This document shows, in pieces, positions 1 to 8,583 of a stretch of DNA of 14,133 bases. The position numbers were made by a program, and so were the translations under genes. The stretch's first letter is position 1, and every line of letters begins with the position of its first letter. The notes under the pieces were generated by a model. The model was given only the letters and a program-made list of their open reading frames with translations. It searched no databases and was not told the DNA's origin. The stretch is from Desulfobacteraceae bacterium (GTDB taxonomy: Bacteria; Desulfobacterota; DSM-4660; Desulfatiglandales; Desulfatiglandaceae): contig JAUUWD010000005.1 in the NCBI GenBank assembly GCA_030589225.1, forward strand, positions 1 to 14,133. The letters run 5' to 3'.

Positions 1-1
1 A

Positions 2-730
2 TCCATGCCCGGAGGCGGGGAATTATATCTTGAAACAGAAAATGTAGTGCTTGAGGATGACATTGTGAGGCCCTATGACGTTGATCCCGGAAAATATGTG
101 AAAGTGTCCGTAACTGATACCGGCGTCGGAATGGATAAGGCCACCCAGGAAAGAATCTTCGATCCGTTTTTTACCACCAAAGAGATGGGCAGGGGAATGG
201 GTCTTGGTCTTGCCTCTGCTTATGGTATCATTAAAAACCATGAAGGCATCCTCAACGTAAACAGTGAAAGGGGTGAAGGAACGACCTTTAGCATATACCT
301 TCCTGCTTGTGAGAAAAAAATCATTGACGAAAAGAAACCACTTGAAGGGATCATAAGAGGAACTGAGACCGTTCTTTTGGTGGATGATGAGGATATAATT
401 GTAGATATTGGGAAGAAGAACCTGGAAAAGTTAGGCTACAAAGTCATAACCGCGCGGAATGGTAAAGAGGCCGTAGAGCTCTATAAGAAAAACCAAGGCA
501 ATATCGATATCGTCGTCCTTGACATGATTATGCCGGAAATGGGGGGTGGGGAAACCTATGACAAACTGATGGAGATTAATCCAGACGTCAAGGTCATTCT
601 TTCAAGCGGATATAGTATAGAGGGCCAGGCAAGTGAGATATTGAAGCGTGGTTGTGATGGCTTTATTCAGAAGCCATTTCGCATGAAACAGTTATCCAGT
701 AAGATAAATGAGGTTTTGGAGAAGGAATAG
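2..730 (+). CDS. Hybrid sensor histidine kinase, C-terminal part (ATPase domain + receiver domain), cut by window start
   Basis: The reading frame is already open at the window edge, so this is the 3' part of a longer gene; sensor, PAS and dimerisation domains lie outside. Numbering from the first visible Met (base 5), residues 1-100 are the end of a HATPase_c domain, with the G1 box DTGVGMD (38-44), an FFTTK motif (55-59) and the glycine-rich GRGMGLGL (62-69). Residues about 121-238 form a receiver domain with an acidic pair (D127, D128), predicted phosphoacceptor D173 in [10 protein letters not shown]200/S201 and conserved K223. A kinase with a C-terminal receiver usually passes phosphate to an Hpt protein or uses the receiver for autoregulation; no partner gene is visible. 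The signal sensed cannot be read from this fragment. A 189-bp gap separates it from the bactofilin gene, so the two are probably not one operon. Confidence 0.93.
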   Translation, partial: SMPGGGELYLETENVVLEDDIVRPYDVDPGKYVKVSVTDTGVGMDKATQERIFDPFFTTKEMGRGMGLGLASAYGIIKNHEGILNVNSERGEGTTFSIYLPACEKKIIDEKKPLEGIIRGTETVLLVDDEDIIVDIGKKNLEKLGYKVITARNGKEAVELYKKNQGNIDIVVLDMIMPEMGGGETYDKLMEINPDVKVILSSGYSIEGQASEILKRGCDGFIQKPFRMKQLSSKINEVLEKE

Positions 731-919
731 GCAATGTTCAAACAGGTGGTATTGGGCATTTGTTATAAAATATTGGTATTATTGTCTTTCGCATTACATT
801 TGTAATTTTTTTGCTGATAGAGGATTGATTGTTTTGTGGTTTTTCACGCAAAACACTTGCAAAATAAAAAACGATATGCTATGCACGCGTAACCTGATTG
901 GAAATGGTGAAACTTTGAA

Positions 920-1318
920 ATGAAGAAAATAAACGATCAGATGAATGCCTTTTTCGGCAATGATACTGAATTTGAGGGGAAACTCTCCTTTTCCGGTGCA
1001 GTCCGCATTGACGGCTCCTTTAAGGGTGAGATTTCAACCAAAGGAACCCTGATTGTGGGTGAGACAGCAAATATCGAGGCGGAGATTCATGCCTCCCACA
1101 TCATTATCAGCGGAGAGGTGCGCGGCAGTATTGTTGCCGAAAATAAAATAGAAGCACACGCTCCGGGTAAGATTATTGGGAATATCCAGGCCCCGACTAT
1201 CACCATAGATGAGGGGGTTGTTTTTGAGGGAAACTGCCGGATGCAAAAGCAGGGTGAGGAGTCCGAAAAAGACAAAAAAGTGACCGTATTGACACAATCA
1301 GCAGGGTCAAAGGAGTAG
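920..1318 (+). CDS. Bactofilin (polymer-forming cytoskeletal protein)
   Basis: The 132-residue protein has the bactofilin (DUF583) pattern: a short disordered N-terminus containing FFGNDTEFEGKLSFSG, then a beta-helix core of short hydrophobic strands with regular turns (IDGSFKGEI, GTLIVGETANIEAEI, IIISGEVRGSIVAENKIEAHAPGKIIGNI), then a charged, disordered tail (QKQGEESEKDKK). Bactofilins polymerise without nucleotide and act as membrane-associated scaffolds in cell shape, polarity or chromosome anchoring; which role applies here is not visible. GGTGA at 906-910 lies nine bases before the ATG. It sits directly upstream of the atp cluster, an arrangement known in other Desulfobacterota. The stop codon TAG (1316-1318) overlaps the target duplication of the adjacent fold-back element, so the insertion left the protein intact. 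Confidence 0.9.
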   Translation: MKKINDQMNAFFGNDTEFEGKLSFSGAVRIDGSFKGEISTKGTLIVGETANIEAEIHASHIIISGEVRGSIVAENKIEAHAPGKIIGNIQAPTITIDEGVVFEGNCRMQKQGEESEKDKKVTVLTQSAGSKE

Positions 1319-1319
1319 A

Positions 1320-1517
1320 CCCTAACGTTGCAAACCCACACCGGCAAAAATCCCGCCAAGGCGGGACTCGCACCAGAGCACACCATCTGCGCCTGTGCTC
1401 GCATCGGCCAGGGTCTCACATACTGTTAAGTATGCTACGACCTGTCCGAGGCTGTGCTCAGCCACATATGGCGCACTCTGGCGCGTTTTTCCTCGGTGCA
1501 GGTCTGCAACGTTAGGG
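1320..1517. mobile_element. MITE-like fold-back element, 198 bp, with TAGA target duplication
   Basis: The ends are perfect 13-bp inverted repeats, ccctaacgttgca (1320-1332) and its complement (1505-1517). TAGA flanks both ends (1316-1319 and 1518-1521), as expected for a 4-bp target-site duplication. The inverted repetition continues inward with mismatches, many of them transitions that keep G-U pairing, to a central hairpin catact / gtta / agtatg (1419-1434). The left arm carries an extra perfect 7-bp hairpin (1351-1366) missing from the right arm; read on the minus strand it is followed by five T, resembling an intrinsic terminator. The right arm has its own small hairpin (1450-1463, ggctg/cagcc). 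No convincing protein is encoded, so it would depend on a transposase made elsewhere. The parent family is not identifiable here; ends starting with CC and a 4-5 bp duplication would suit IS1380-like elements, which is only a guess. Confidence 0.82.
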
Positions 1518-1560
1518 TAGAATTTGTACATAACTTAAAAGCCGGAGGGATATACACGGC

Positions 1561-1989
1561 ATGTTAAAAATAGATTTTTCATTATTTGTTCAGATAGCCA
1601 ATTTTTTACTGCTTCTCCTTCTCATGAATATCTTTCTTTATAAACCGATCCGCACGATATTGGCTCGCAGAAAAAAGGAAATCAATTCCTTGGAAGGGAC
1701 CATAGAAGGCTATCAAAATCGGTCTGATCAAGACGAAAAAGGCATTGAGGAAGGAATGATTCTGGCCAGAAAGGAAGGCCACAAGGAAAAAGAGAACTTT
1801 AAAGGCCAGGGCTTAGAAGCGGAGAAAGGGATATTGCAGAAGGCCAGTTCTTCAGCAGAAGAAAAAATAGGCAATGCCAAACAAGAAATTGAGAATAAGA
1901 TAGTTGATGTGCGAAAGGCACTGGAAGACCAGGTTGCTTCTTTTTCCGGGGAATTGGCTGAAAAGATACTGGGAAGGAGCATCCAATGA
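1561..1989 (+). CDS. atpF': ATP synthase F0 subunit b' (peripheral stalk)
   Basis: The protein of 142 residues starts with MLKIDFSLFVQIANFLLLLLLMNIFLYKPI, a single membrane helix (about residues 7-27) followed by the short basic hinge typical of b-type subunits. The rest (about 35-142) is a highly charged helix expected to form the right-handed coiled coil of the peripheral stalk. It lacks the N-terminal extension of the next gene, which helps separate b' from b. The stalk holds the alpha/beta hexamer still against the membrane part while gamma and the c-ring rotate. GGAGGG (1544-1549) lies 11 bases before the ATG. Its last bases overlap the atpF start (ATGA at 1986-1989), so translation is probably coupled. 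Two distinct b-type genes imply a b/b' heterodimer, as in chloroplasts, cyanobacteria and many Desulfobacterota. Confidence 0.9.
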   Translation: MLKIDFSLFVQIANFLLLLLLMNIFLYKPIRTILARRKKEINSLEGTIEGYQNRSDQDEKGIEEGMILARKEGHKEKENFKGQGLEAEKGILQKASSSAEEKIGNAKQEIENKIVDVRKALEDQVASFSGELAEKILGRSIQ

Positions 1990-2597
1990 TCCTGTTTAAA
2001 GGTAAGAAAGGCAAATTTGTATTAATAGCTGGTCTCACCCTGATAAGTATATTTATTCTTTGCGGTTTAGGTTTTGCTTCTGAAGGTGGAGGTCATGGCG
2101 GTACGGATGAGAGCCAGAGGCTTTGGGACCTTGGGGCGCGTTTTCTCAATTTTGCCCTTTTGGTCATTATTCTTTTCGTGGTGATAAGAAAGTCCGGCGT
2201 TAAAGACTTTTTTTCTGCGCGCAGGGAGGAAATCAGTAAGAAGTTTGAGGACCTAAAAGAGGAAAGGGATGCGGCTGAAGGCCGGTATCGCGAGCTGGAG
2301 GAGGAGCTAAAGGCATTCGAAACAAAAAAGAAGGAGATCATCCAGCAGTTTGAGGCAGAAGGTATTGCTGAAAAAGAGAGGATTATCGCTGAAGCCGAGG
2401 AAAGGGCAAAACAGATACTGGAACAAGCCGGTTTGACAATACAACGGGAGATCCAGGCCGCAAAGGATCGGTTGACAGCGGAAATGGTGGAGGCTGCCGC
2501 TCAGAGGGCTCAGAGAATTATTGAAAAAGAGATAAAAGACAGTGACCAGGACCAGCTGGTTAATGAATTCATAGAAAGGGTGGAGAAGCTACATTGA
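1986..2597 (+). CDS. atpF: ATP synthase F0 subunit b with signal-like N-terminal extension
   Basis: The protein has 203 residues, longer than the roughly 156 of E. coli b. Residues 1-32 form a basic, hydrophobic, signal-peptide-like segment (KGKKGKF, then a hydrophobic run ending GLGFAS), followed by a Gly/His-rich linker (EGGGHGG). The functional membrane helix is about residues 53-68 (FLNFALLVIILFVVIR), then a long charged helical stalk domain rich in Glu, Lys and Ala. Such an extension is common on deltaproteobacterial b subunits; whether it is cleaved cannot be told, but an AS-like cleavage site near residue 32 is plausible. The start overlaps the atpF' stop by four bases, and its stop overlaps the TTG start of atpH. 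It is expected to pair with b' and to contact delta at the top of F1. Confidence 0.92.
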   Translation: MILFKGKKGKFVLIAGLTLISIFILCGLGFASEGGGHGGTDESQRLWDLGARFLNFALLVIILFVVIRKSGVKDFFSARREEISKKFEDLKEERDAAEGRYRELEEELKAFETKKKEIIQQFEAEGIAEKERIIAEAEERAKQILEQAGLTIQREIQAAKDRLTAEMVEAAAQRAQRIIEKEIKDSDQDQLVNEFIERVEKLH

Positions 2598-3145
2598 TTG
2601 GTTCAAAGATTTCCAGGAGATATGCAAAGGCCTTGCTCAGCCTGGGGCAGGATGATGGACATTATGAAGAATATGGGCAGAACCTTAATGAATTTGCCAG
2701 CTTCTGCTTCACTAACAACGAATTTTTCCAGGTTGTTTCCAATCAAATATTTTCAGTAGAGGACCGTAAAAAAATCCTTGAAGTAGTGTTAGAAAAGGCC
2801 CTGTTTTCTAATGTTGTAAAAAATTTCTTGAGGCTGTTAGTTGATAAGAACAGAATTGCAGCCATTGGTGGAATTACTGATTACTATTCAAGACTTACCG
2901 ATGAGCTTTCAAACATTACCAGGGCCGACATCATTACGGCCAAACCTTTGAAAACGAAAGCATTAGATAAGCTGAAAAAGGCTCTGACAGGACTTACTTC
3001 AAAAGATGTAAGGATAGATGTGAAGCAAGATGATTCCCTCATAGGAGGGCTTATCGTAAAAATTGGAGATTTGGTGTTGGATGGCAGTGTAAAGGCCCAA
3101 CTGGAAGGGCTAAAAGAATCATTAAAAAGGGGTGAATATAGCTAA
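2594..3145 (+). CDS. atpH: ATP synthase F1 subunit delta (OSCP-type)
   Basis: The 183-residue product matches the delta/OSCP family in length and layout: the N-terminal [13 protein letters not shown] motif opens the helical bundle that binds the alpha N-terminus, and the C-terminal region ends with the conserved [32 protein letters not shown] block. Delta joins the b/b' stalk to the crown of F1. The start is TTG at 2594, overlapping the atpF stop codon as TTGA, with GGTGGAG (2579-2585) upstream; no ATG gives the conserved N-terminus. The stop TAA shares its last base with the atpA ATG (TAATG, 3143-3147). These overlaps suggest the early atp genes are translated by re-initiating ribosomes. Confidence 0.93.
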   Translation: MIGSKISRRYAKALLSLGQDDGHYEEYGQNLNEFASFCFTNNEFFQVVSNQIFSVEDRKKILEVVLEKALFSNVVKNFLRLLVDKNRIAAIGGITDYYSRLTDELSNITRADIITAKPLKTKALDKLKKALTGLTSKDVRIDVKQDDSLIGGLIVKIGDLVLDGSVKAQLEGLKESLKRGEYS

Positions 3146-4659
3146 TGGAGATCAGAGCAGAAGAAATAAGTCAGGTAATCCGGGACCAGATTAAGGATTA
3201 CGAAAAAAAGGTGGAGGTGAGCGAGACCGGAACGGTCTTATCCGTTGGTGATGGGGTTGCCCGTGTCTATGGTGTGGAAAAGGCCATGGCCATGGAGATG
3301 CTGGAGTTTCCGGGGGGAATTTATGGCCTCTGCCTTAATCTGGAAGAAGACAATGTGGGCGTTGCCATCATGGGTGATGATACTAAGATCAAGGAGGGGG
3401 ACACGGTTAAGCGAACCGGGCGAATTGCAGAGATACCGGTAGGTGATGCAGTACTGGGGCGGGTTATTGACGCTGTGGGTAATCCCCTTGATGGGAAAGG
3501 ACCGATCGATGCTACCGAATCCCGCCGCGTCGAAATGGTAGCGCCTGGCGTGATTGAACGCCAGCCGGTGCATGAACCCATGTGCACAGGCTGTAAGTCT
3601 ATCGATGCTATGACTCCTATTGGCCGCGGGCAGCGGGAATTAATCATTGGTGACAGGCAGATTGGGAAGACGGCCCTCTGCGTAGATGCTATTATCAACC
3701 AGAAAGATACGGAAATCTATTGCATCTATGTGGCGGTGGGACAGAAGAAATCCACTGTGGCCCAGGTCGTGGATACCCTGCAGCGCCACGGAGCCATGAA
3801 ATATACAACCGTAGTCGCAGCATGCGCCAGTGACCCTGCTACACAGCAGTACATTGCCCCTTATTCCGGTTGCTCCATCGGAGAGTATTATCGGGACAAC
3901 GGCAAACATGCCCTGATCATATATGATGATCTTTCAAAGCAGGCTGTCGCATATAGACAGGTCTCCTTGCTACTCAGGAGGCCGCCAGGCCGTGAAGCCT
4001 TTCCAGGTGATATTTTTTACAATCATTCCAGGCTCTTAGAAAGGGCAGCCAAGGTGAATGATGAAAAAGGGGGCGGATCCCTTACCGCGCTGCCTATCAT
4101 TGAAACCCAGGCCGGGGACGTCTCTGCCTATATCCCCACAAACGTGATTTCCATTACAGATGGCCAGGTCTACCTTGAGCCTAACCTTTTCTTTTCCGGT
4201 GTGCGGCCTGCCATCAACGTGGGCCTGTCCGTTTCCAGGGTGGGCGGGGCCGCTCAGACAAAGGCTATGAAAAAGGTGGCCGGAAGCCTCCGTCTTGATA
4301 TGGCCCAGTTCCGCGAGCTGGAGGCCTTTGCACAATTCGGGAGTGATCTGGATAAGGCTACGCAGCAGCAAATCGATCGGGGACGTAGATTGGTTGAGGT
4401 CTTGAAACAGCCTCAGTACCAGCCTGTGGCAGCCGAAAAAGAGGTGATGATACTATTTGCGGGAGCTTTTGGCTATCTTGATGAATGGCCTGTGGAAGCT
4501 GTATCTAATTATGAGACACAGATGCTTGAGTTTATGGGGAGCAAGTATTCTGATCTTTTGGGTGAGATCAAAGATAAAGAAGACATCAGTGATGAGCTGG
4601 AAGAAAAGCTGAAAGCGGCCCTTGATGAATTTAAGTCCGTTTTCCAGCCAGCCACTTAA
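3145..4659 (+). CDS. atpA: ATP synthase F1 subunit alpha
   Basis: The 504-residue protein is collinear with bacterial alpha subunits, with a beta-barrel N-terminal domain (about 25-95), nucleotide-binding domain (about 95-375) and helical C-terminal domain. The P-loop GDRQIGKT is at 169-176, the same numbering as in E. coli, and a Walker-B-like segment [11 protein letters not shown] is at 256-266. The VSRVGG motif puts the arginine finger at R365, reaching into the catalytic site of the neighbouring beta subunit. Alpha sites bind but do not turn over nucleotide. GGGGTG (3129-3134) precedes the ATG, which overlaps the atpH stop by one base. A 37-bp gap separates it from atpG. Nothing is missing or truncated. 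Confidence 0.98.
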   Translation: MEIRAEEISQVIRDQIKDYEKKVEVSETGTVLSVGDGVARVYGVEKAMAMEMLEFPGGIYGLCLNLEEDNVGVAIMGDDTKIKEGDTVKRTGRIAEIPVGDAVLGRVIDAVGNPLDGKGPIDATESRRVEMVAPGVIERQPVHEPMCTGCKSIDAMTPIGRGQRELIIGDRQIGKTALCVDAIINQKDTEIYCIYVAVGQKKSTVAQVVDTLQRHGAMKYTTVVAACASDPATQQYIAPYSGCSIGEYYRDNGKHALIIYDDLSKQAVAYRQVSLLLRRPPGREAFPGDIFYNHSRLLERAAKVNDEKGGGSLTALPIIETQAGDVSAYIPTNVISITDGQVYLEPNLFFSGVRPAINVGLSVSRVGGAAQTKAMKKVAGSLRLDMAQFRELEAFAQFGSDLDKATQQQIDRGRRLVEVLKQPQYQPVAAEKEVMILFAGAFGYLDEWPVEAVSNYETQMLEFMGSKYSDLLGEIKDKEDISDELEEKLKAALDEFKSVFQPAT

Positions 4660-4696
4660 ATAGTGCCCGAACGAAATTCAACATAGAGAAGGATAA

Positions 4697-5575
4697 ATGG
4701 CAACCTTAAGAGATATCCTGCGAAAAATAGGCGCTGTTAAAAAAACACAGCAGATCACAAAGGCCATGAATATGGTGGCTGCTGCCAAGCTGCGGACTAC
4801 CCAGGGGAGGATGGAGAATTTCAAGCCCTATGCTGGCAAGTTTGCCGAAGTACTTGGCAATCTTGCCAGCGGGATGGATCCGGGAATCCACCCATTGTTG
4901 GTTAAAAAGGAGGAAGTCTCGCGTGTTGAACTTCTCCATTTTACTGCCGATAGGGGTCTGTGTGGGAGTTTTAACGTAAATACTGTTAATGCGGCCCAGA
5001 AATGGATCAAAGGACAACAGGACAATGGAAGAGACTGCAGTTTGACCCTGGTTGGAAAAAAGGGAAGAGATTTTTTTAGAAAACAGGGCGCCAATATTAC
5101 AGAAAGCCATATTCAGATCTATGGGATGATTGATATTTCGTTTATTAACCAGATGACCAGGGGCTTTATCACAAGGTATCTGAGCGATGAAATTGATGAA
5201 GTCAACATGATCTATACACGTTTCATCAGTATGGCAAAACAGGAACCCACCCTGGTCAAGCTGATTCCCATTGAACCCCCTCAAAAGGAGGCGGAAACTG
5301 AAGAAAAGGCCGCAGAATATCTGTGTGAGCCCAGCGCGGAGAAACTTCTTATAGAGCTTTTGCCAAAACACATATGTGTGCAGATATATAATGCCTTTCT
5401 CCAGAACGAGGTCAGTGAACATGCTGCGAGGATGTCTGCCATGGATAATGCGACCAAGAATTGCAGCGACATAGTGGAGAATCTCACCCTGGTCTATAAC
5501 AAGGCACGGCAGGCGGCCATTACCGCGGAATTGATGGATATTGTCGGTGGCGCCGAGGCGATCACAAAGGCATAA
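4697..5575 (+). CDS. atpG: ATP synthase F1 subunit gamma (central shaft)
   Basis: The protein has 292 residues, normal for gamma. It carries both signature ends: N-terminal MATLRDILRKIGAVKKTQQITKAMNMVAAAKL and C-terminal EHAARMSAMDNATKNCSDIVENLTLVYNKARQAAITAELMDIVGGAEAI. These two helices form the antiparallel coiled coil that turns inside the alpha3beta3 ring; the middle carries the conserved TADRGLCGSFN (about 82-92) of the Rossmann-like domain. It couples c-ring rotation to the catalytic cycle. A weak AGAAGGA (4687-4693) precedes the ATG. Residues about 195-215 form a Glu/Lys-rich insertion (EPPQKEAETEEKAAEYLCEPS), a variable position in the family. It sits in the usual place between atpA and atpD. 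Confidence 0.97.
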   Translation: MATLRDILRKIGAVKKTQQITKAMNMVAAAKLRTTQGRMENFKPYAGKFAEVLGNLASGMDPGIHPLLVKKEEVSRVELLHFTADRGLCGSFNVNTVNAAQKWIKGQQDNGRDCSLTLVGKKGRDFFRKQGANITESHIQIYGMIDISFINQMTRGFITRYLSDEIDEVNMIYTRFISMAKQEPTLVKLIPIEPPQKEAETEEKAAEYLCEPSAEKLLIELLPKHICVQIYNAFLQNEVSEHAARMSAMDNATKNCSDIVENLTLVYNKARQAAITAELMDIVGGAEAITKA

Positions 5576-5599
5576 ATATTTAAAGGAGGTCTTGATTAG

Positions 5600-7018
<1,419 letters not shown>

Positions 7019-7029
7019 GAGGTAATTTG

Positions 7030-7440
7030 ATGGGAAGACTGTTTCTGGAAATTGTTACGCCTGAAAAGATTGTGGTGAGCCAGGAAGTGGATTCGGTCGT
7101 TGCGCCTGGCACTGACGGGGAGTTTGGTGTATTGCCGGGGCATATCCATTTTCTAACGGGCATTGTTCCAGGGGAACTCCGGTATAATACCGGTGCTGGA
7201 AAGGAATCCATGGCAGTGACAACAGGCTTTGCAGAGGTGTCCAACGATAAGGTCTCTATACTCGTGGATGCAGCTGAGAAGGCCAGTGAAATTGACGCGG
7301 AACGGGCCCGCCAGGCAATGGAAAGGGCCAGGGAAAGGCTGGGAAAGGATAGAAGAACCGAGGATATTGATACCTTAAGGGCTGAGGCAGCCGTAAGAAG
7401 GGCTATCGTGCGCATCAGGGTTATTGAAAAGGCAATATAA
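7030..7440 (+). CDS. atpC: ATP synthase F1 subunit epsilon
   Basis: The protein of 136 residues has the two-domain epsilon design: an N-terminal beta-sandwich (about 1-85; LFLEIVTPEKIVV, DGEFGVLPGHIHFLTGIVPGELR) that binds gamma and the c-ring, and a C-terminal helical hairpin (about 88-136, Arg/Glu/Ala-rich). In the family the C-terminal helices can extend and inhibit ATP hydrolysis. I take the ATG at 7030 as the start because AGAGGT (7018-7023) is six bases upstream; a TTG one codon earlier (7027) is possible but less well placed. It is the last gene of the cluster and is followed after 30 bp by a strong terminator. Confidence 0.95.
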   Translation: MGRLFLEIVTPEKIVVSQEVDSVVAPGTDGEFGVLPGHIHFLTGIVPGELRYNTGAGKESMAVTTGFAEVSNDKVSILVDAAEKASEIDAERARQAMERARERLGKDRRTEDIDTLRAEAAVRRAIVRIRVIEKAI

Positions 7441-7470
7441 TCATACAGATTGACAGGAAATATGCTTCAT

Positions 7471-7503
7471 AAGGCAAGCCGCTTAAAATCGCTTGCCTTT
7501 TTT
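7471..7503 (+). terminator. Rho-independent terminator of the atp cluster
   Basis: A perfect 9-bp stem, aaggcaagc (7471-7479) with gcttgcctt (7491-7499), closes an 11-base loop and runs into a T tract (7498-7503). Its position 30 bp after atpC and directly before a good promoter marks the boundary between two transcription units. Confidence 0.92.
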
Positions 7504-7504
7504 A

Positions 7505-7533
7505 TTGACCTTTTCAGGAATTGTGGATAATAT
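7505..7533 (+). promoter_or_regulatory. Sigma70-type promoter for the zapB-like/zapA unit
   Basis: TTGACC (7505-7510) and TAATAT (7528-7533) are separated by exactly 17 bp, each one mismatch from consensus. Transcription would start near 7540, leaving a 5' leader of about 30 bases before the ATG at 7570. It lies immediately after the atp terminator, so the division genes are probably transcribed independently of the atp genes. Confidence 0.75.
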
Positions 7534-7569
7534 TATATCTAAATTTAAATAAACTGGGATGGGAGTATT

Positions 7570-7806
7570 ATGGATATAAGCGAAGAGGTGGATCAATTTA
7601 AAATTCTTGAGGACAAGATAGATAAACTTATTGATTATATAACGGCATTGAAAAAAGAAAAAGAAGCTCTTGCTGAAAAAAACCAGACTCAAGAAGAGAG
7701 ATTAGCAGACTTAACTGACCAACTGGAAAACTCAAGGACAGCCACAGATGGGGTCAAGCAGAGGATTGCTGCCCTTTTGGAGAAAATGGGGCAAATCGAT
7801 ATTTAG
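7570..7806 (+). CDS. zapB: ZapB-like cell-division coiled-coil protein
   Basis: The 78-residue protein is almost entirely predicted coiled coil. From residues about 12-40 it reads ILEDKIDKLIDYITALKKEKEALAEKN, which from memory follows the E. coli ZapB pattern (LE.K....ID.IT.L..E.E.L.EKN), and its end RIAALLEKMGQID resembles the ZapB end RLQALLGRMEEV. ZapB is a cytoplasmic antiparallel coiled coil that binds ZapA and links Z-ring filaments to each other and, through MatP where present, to the chromosome terminus. The zapA gene follows after 18 bp, supporting a ZapA-partner role. GGGAG (7560-7564) precedes the ATG. Coiled coils are low in information, so the assignment rests on pattern plus context. 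Confidence 0.78.
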   Translation: MDISEEVDQFKILEDKIDKLIDYITALKKEKEALAEKNQTQEERLADLTDQLENSRTATDGVKQRIAALLEKMGQIDI

Positions 7807-7824
7807 ATCCGGGAGGGATAATCC

Positions 7825-8106
7825 TTGGAAAAGCCCATCAGAATTAAACTCCTTGATCATGAATACCTCATAAGGAGCGATGAGAATGAAGAGTGGGTCA
7901 AAAACATCGCTCAATATATCCATGATAAATTTGGAGAGATAACGGAAAACACGGAAGGGCTTTCAGAAACAAAGACAGCCATATTGGCTGCCTTTGATAT
8001 TGCCAGTGAGTATTTCCAACTGCTGAAAGAGCGGGACGATCTGGTTGAAAATATTGAAAGACGGGCACAAGCCCTGAATTCCCACATTGATTCCATTACC
8101 ATGTGA
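7825..8106 (+). CDS. zapA: Cell division protein ZapA
   Basis: The 93-residue protein has the ZapA layout: an N-terminal small beta/alpha head (about 1-45; IRIKLLDHEYLIRSDENEEWVKNIAQYIHDKFGEI) and a C-terminal helix for tetramer formation (about 50-90; TAILAAFDIASEYFQLLKERDDLVENIERRAQAL). ZapA binds FtsZ, cross-links its protofilaments and recruits ZapB. The start is TTG at 7825, chosen because GGGAGGG (7811-7817) lies seven bases upstream and the conserved N-terminus begins here; no ATG is available. It is probably co-transcribed with the zapB-like gene. The region just after its stop is a candidate 6S RNA gene, as after zapA in many proteobacteria. Confidence 0.9.
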   Translation: MEKPIRIKLLDHEYLIRSDENEEWVKNIAQYIHDKFGEITENTEGLSETKTAILAAFDIASEYFQLLKERDDLVENIERRAQALNSHIDSITM

Positions 8107-8236
8107 AACATCTGGCCTTGCTTTTTTTGGCAGGGATCGAATTTCGGAAAATGGGTTCAACTATGGAACCCATGATTTTAGTTTTAAGGGAAAATCCCCA
8201 AATCTGCAGCGCACACTTGTGGGTTGCGGATGTGTC
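8105..8236 (+). ncRNA. ssrS: Candidate 6S RNA (low to moderate confidence)
   Basis: Position and fold are the evidence. In many proteobacteria ssrS lies directly after zapA. Here acatctg (8108-8114) pairs with cggatgt (8227-8233), extended by GA/UC outside one A-G mismatch. Inside are an open 5' strand (8115-8129), an internal stem GCA...GGGAU with AUCCC...UGC (8130-8137 with 8194-8198 and 8205-8207), a terminal hairpin atgggttc/gaacccat (8151-8173), and a 3' strand (8208-8226) with a small cac/gtg hairpin. That is the closing stem, central bubble and terminal arm layout of 6S RNA, which binds sigma70 RNA polymerase as a promoter mimic. At about 130 nt it is shorter than the usual 160-200, so the true ends may differ or it may be something else. 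The folding was done by eye. Confidence 0.4.
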
Positions 8237-8583
8237 TAACAAAGGGATAGCACATACAGAATAAGAATTATTGATCAAGAGGGTTTAAATATCACTCAGT
8301 GTGAATAATATAAATTTCGTTAAGTTAGGAAAGAGATATAAACTGTGTATGGTGAGATCAAGTTCTTAGAACAAAAAAGACCAAGATAGGCTGGAGTTGT
8401 CCCTTTTTAGGACTCGATCAACCATCTGTCTCCTCTCTTAGCCAGGATTGACCCTCCCTTTAATCCTTTTCCCTAATTCTTCTTCTGTATTCTTCAGAAC
8501 TCAAATGATCACCAGGCCCTGATTGCAGCGATTCTTCGTTGGGGCCATCTTATATTAAGTGAGAATAGGAGCGTCACCTAATT
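8237..8583. other. Intergenic region before rny, no gene seen
   Basis: This 347-bp stretch has no plausible coding frame. It contains a short palindrome gttc/tta/gaac (8362-8372), a pyrimidine-rich segment (about 8420-8500) and an AT-rich patch with TAATAT (8306-8311) that lacks a matching -35 box. The rny leader at its end holds AGGAG (8567-8571). Part of it may belong to a longer RNA starting after zapA. Confidence 0.6.

Noticed and set aside
857..880. TTGCAA ... TATGCT as a promoter for bactofilin
   Set aside because: The spacing is 12 bp, too short for sigma70; no better pair was found in the gap.
708..923. 71-residue open frame between the kinase and bactofilin genes
   Set aside because: It starts inside the kinase gene, has no ribosome-binding site or recognisable pattern, and is rich in Cys, Trp and Phe as expected from non-coding AT-rich sequence.
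1322..1531. 69-residue minus-strand open frame across the fold-back element
   Set aside because: It covers the inverted repeat itself, so its sequence is explained by the repeat; no start signal or protein pattern.
4706..5422. 238-residue minus-strand frame opposite atpG
   Set aside because: The plus-strand frame is an unmistakable gamma subunit; the reverse frame is a mirror product of its codon usage.
8523..8556. TTGCAG ... TATATT as an rny promoter
   Set aside because: The spacing is 22 bp, outside the normal range.
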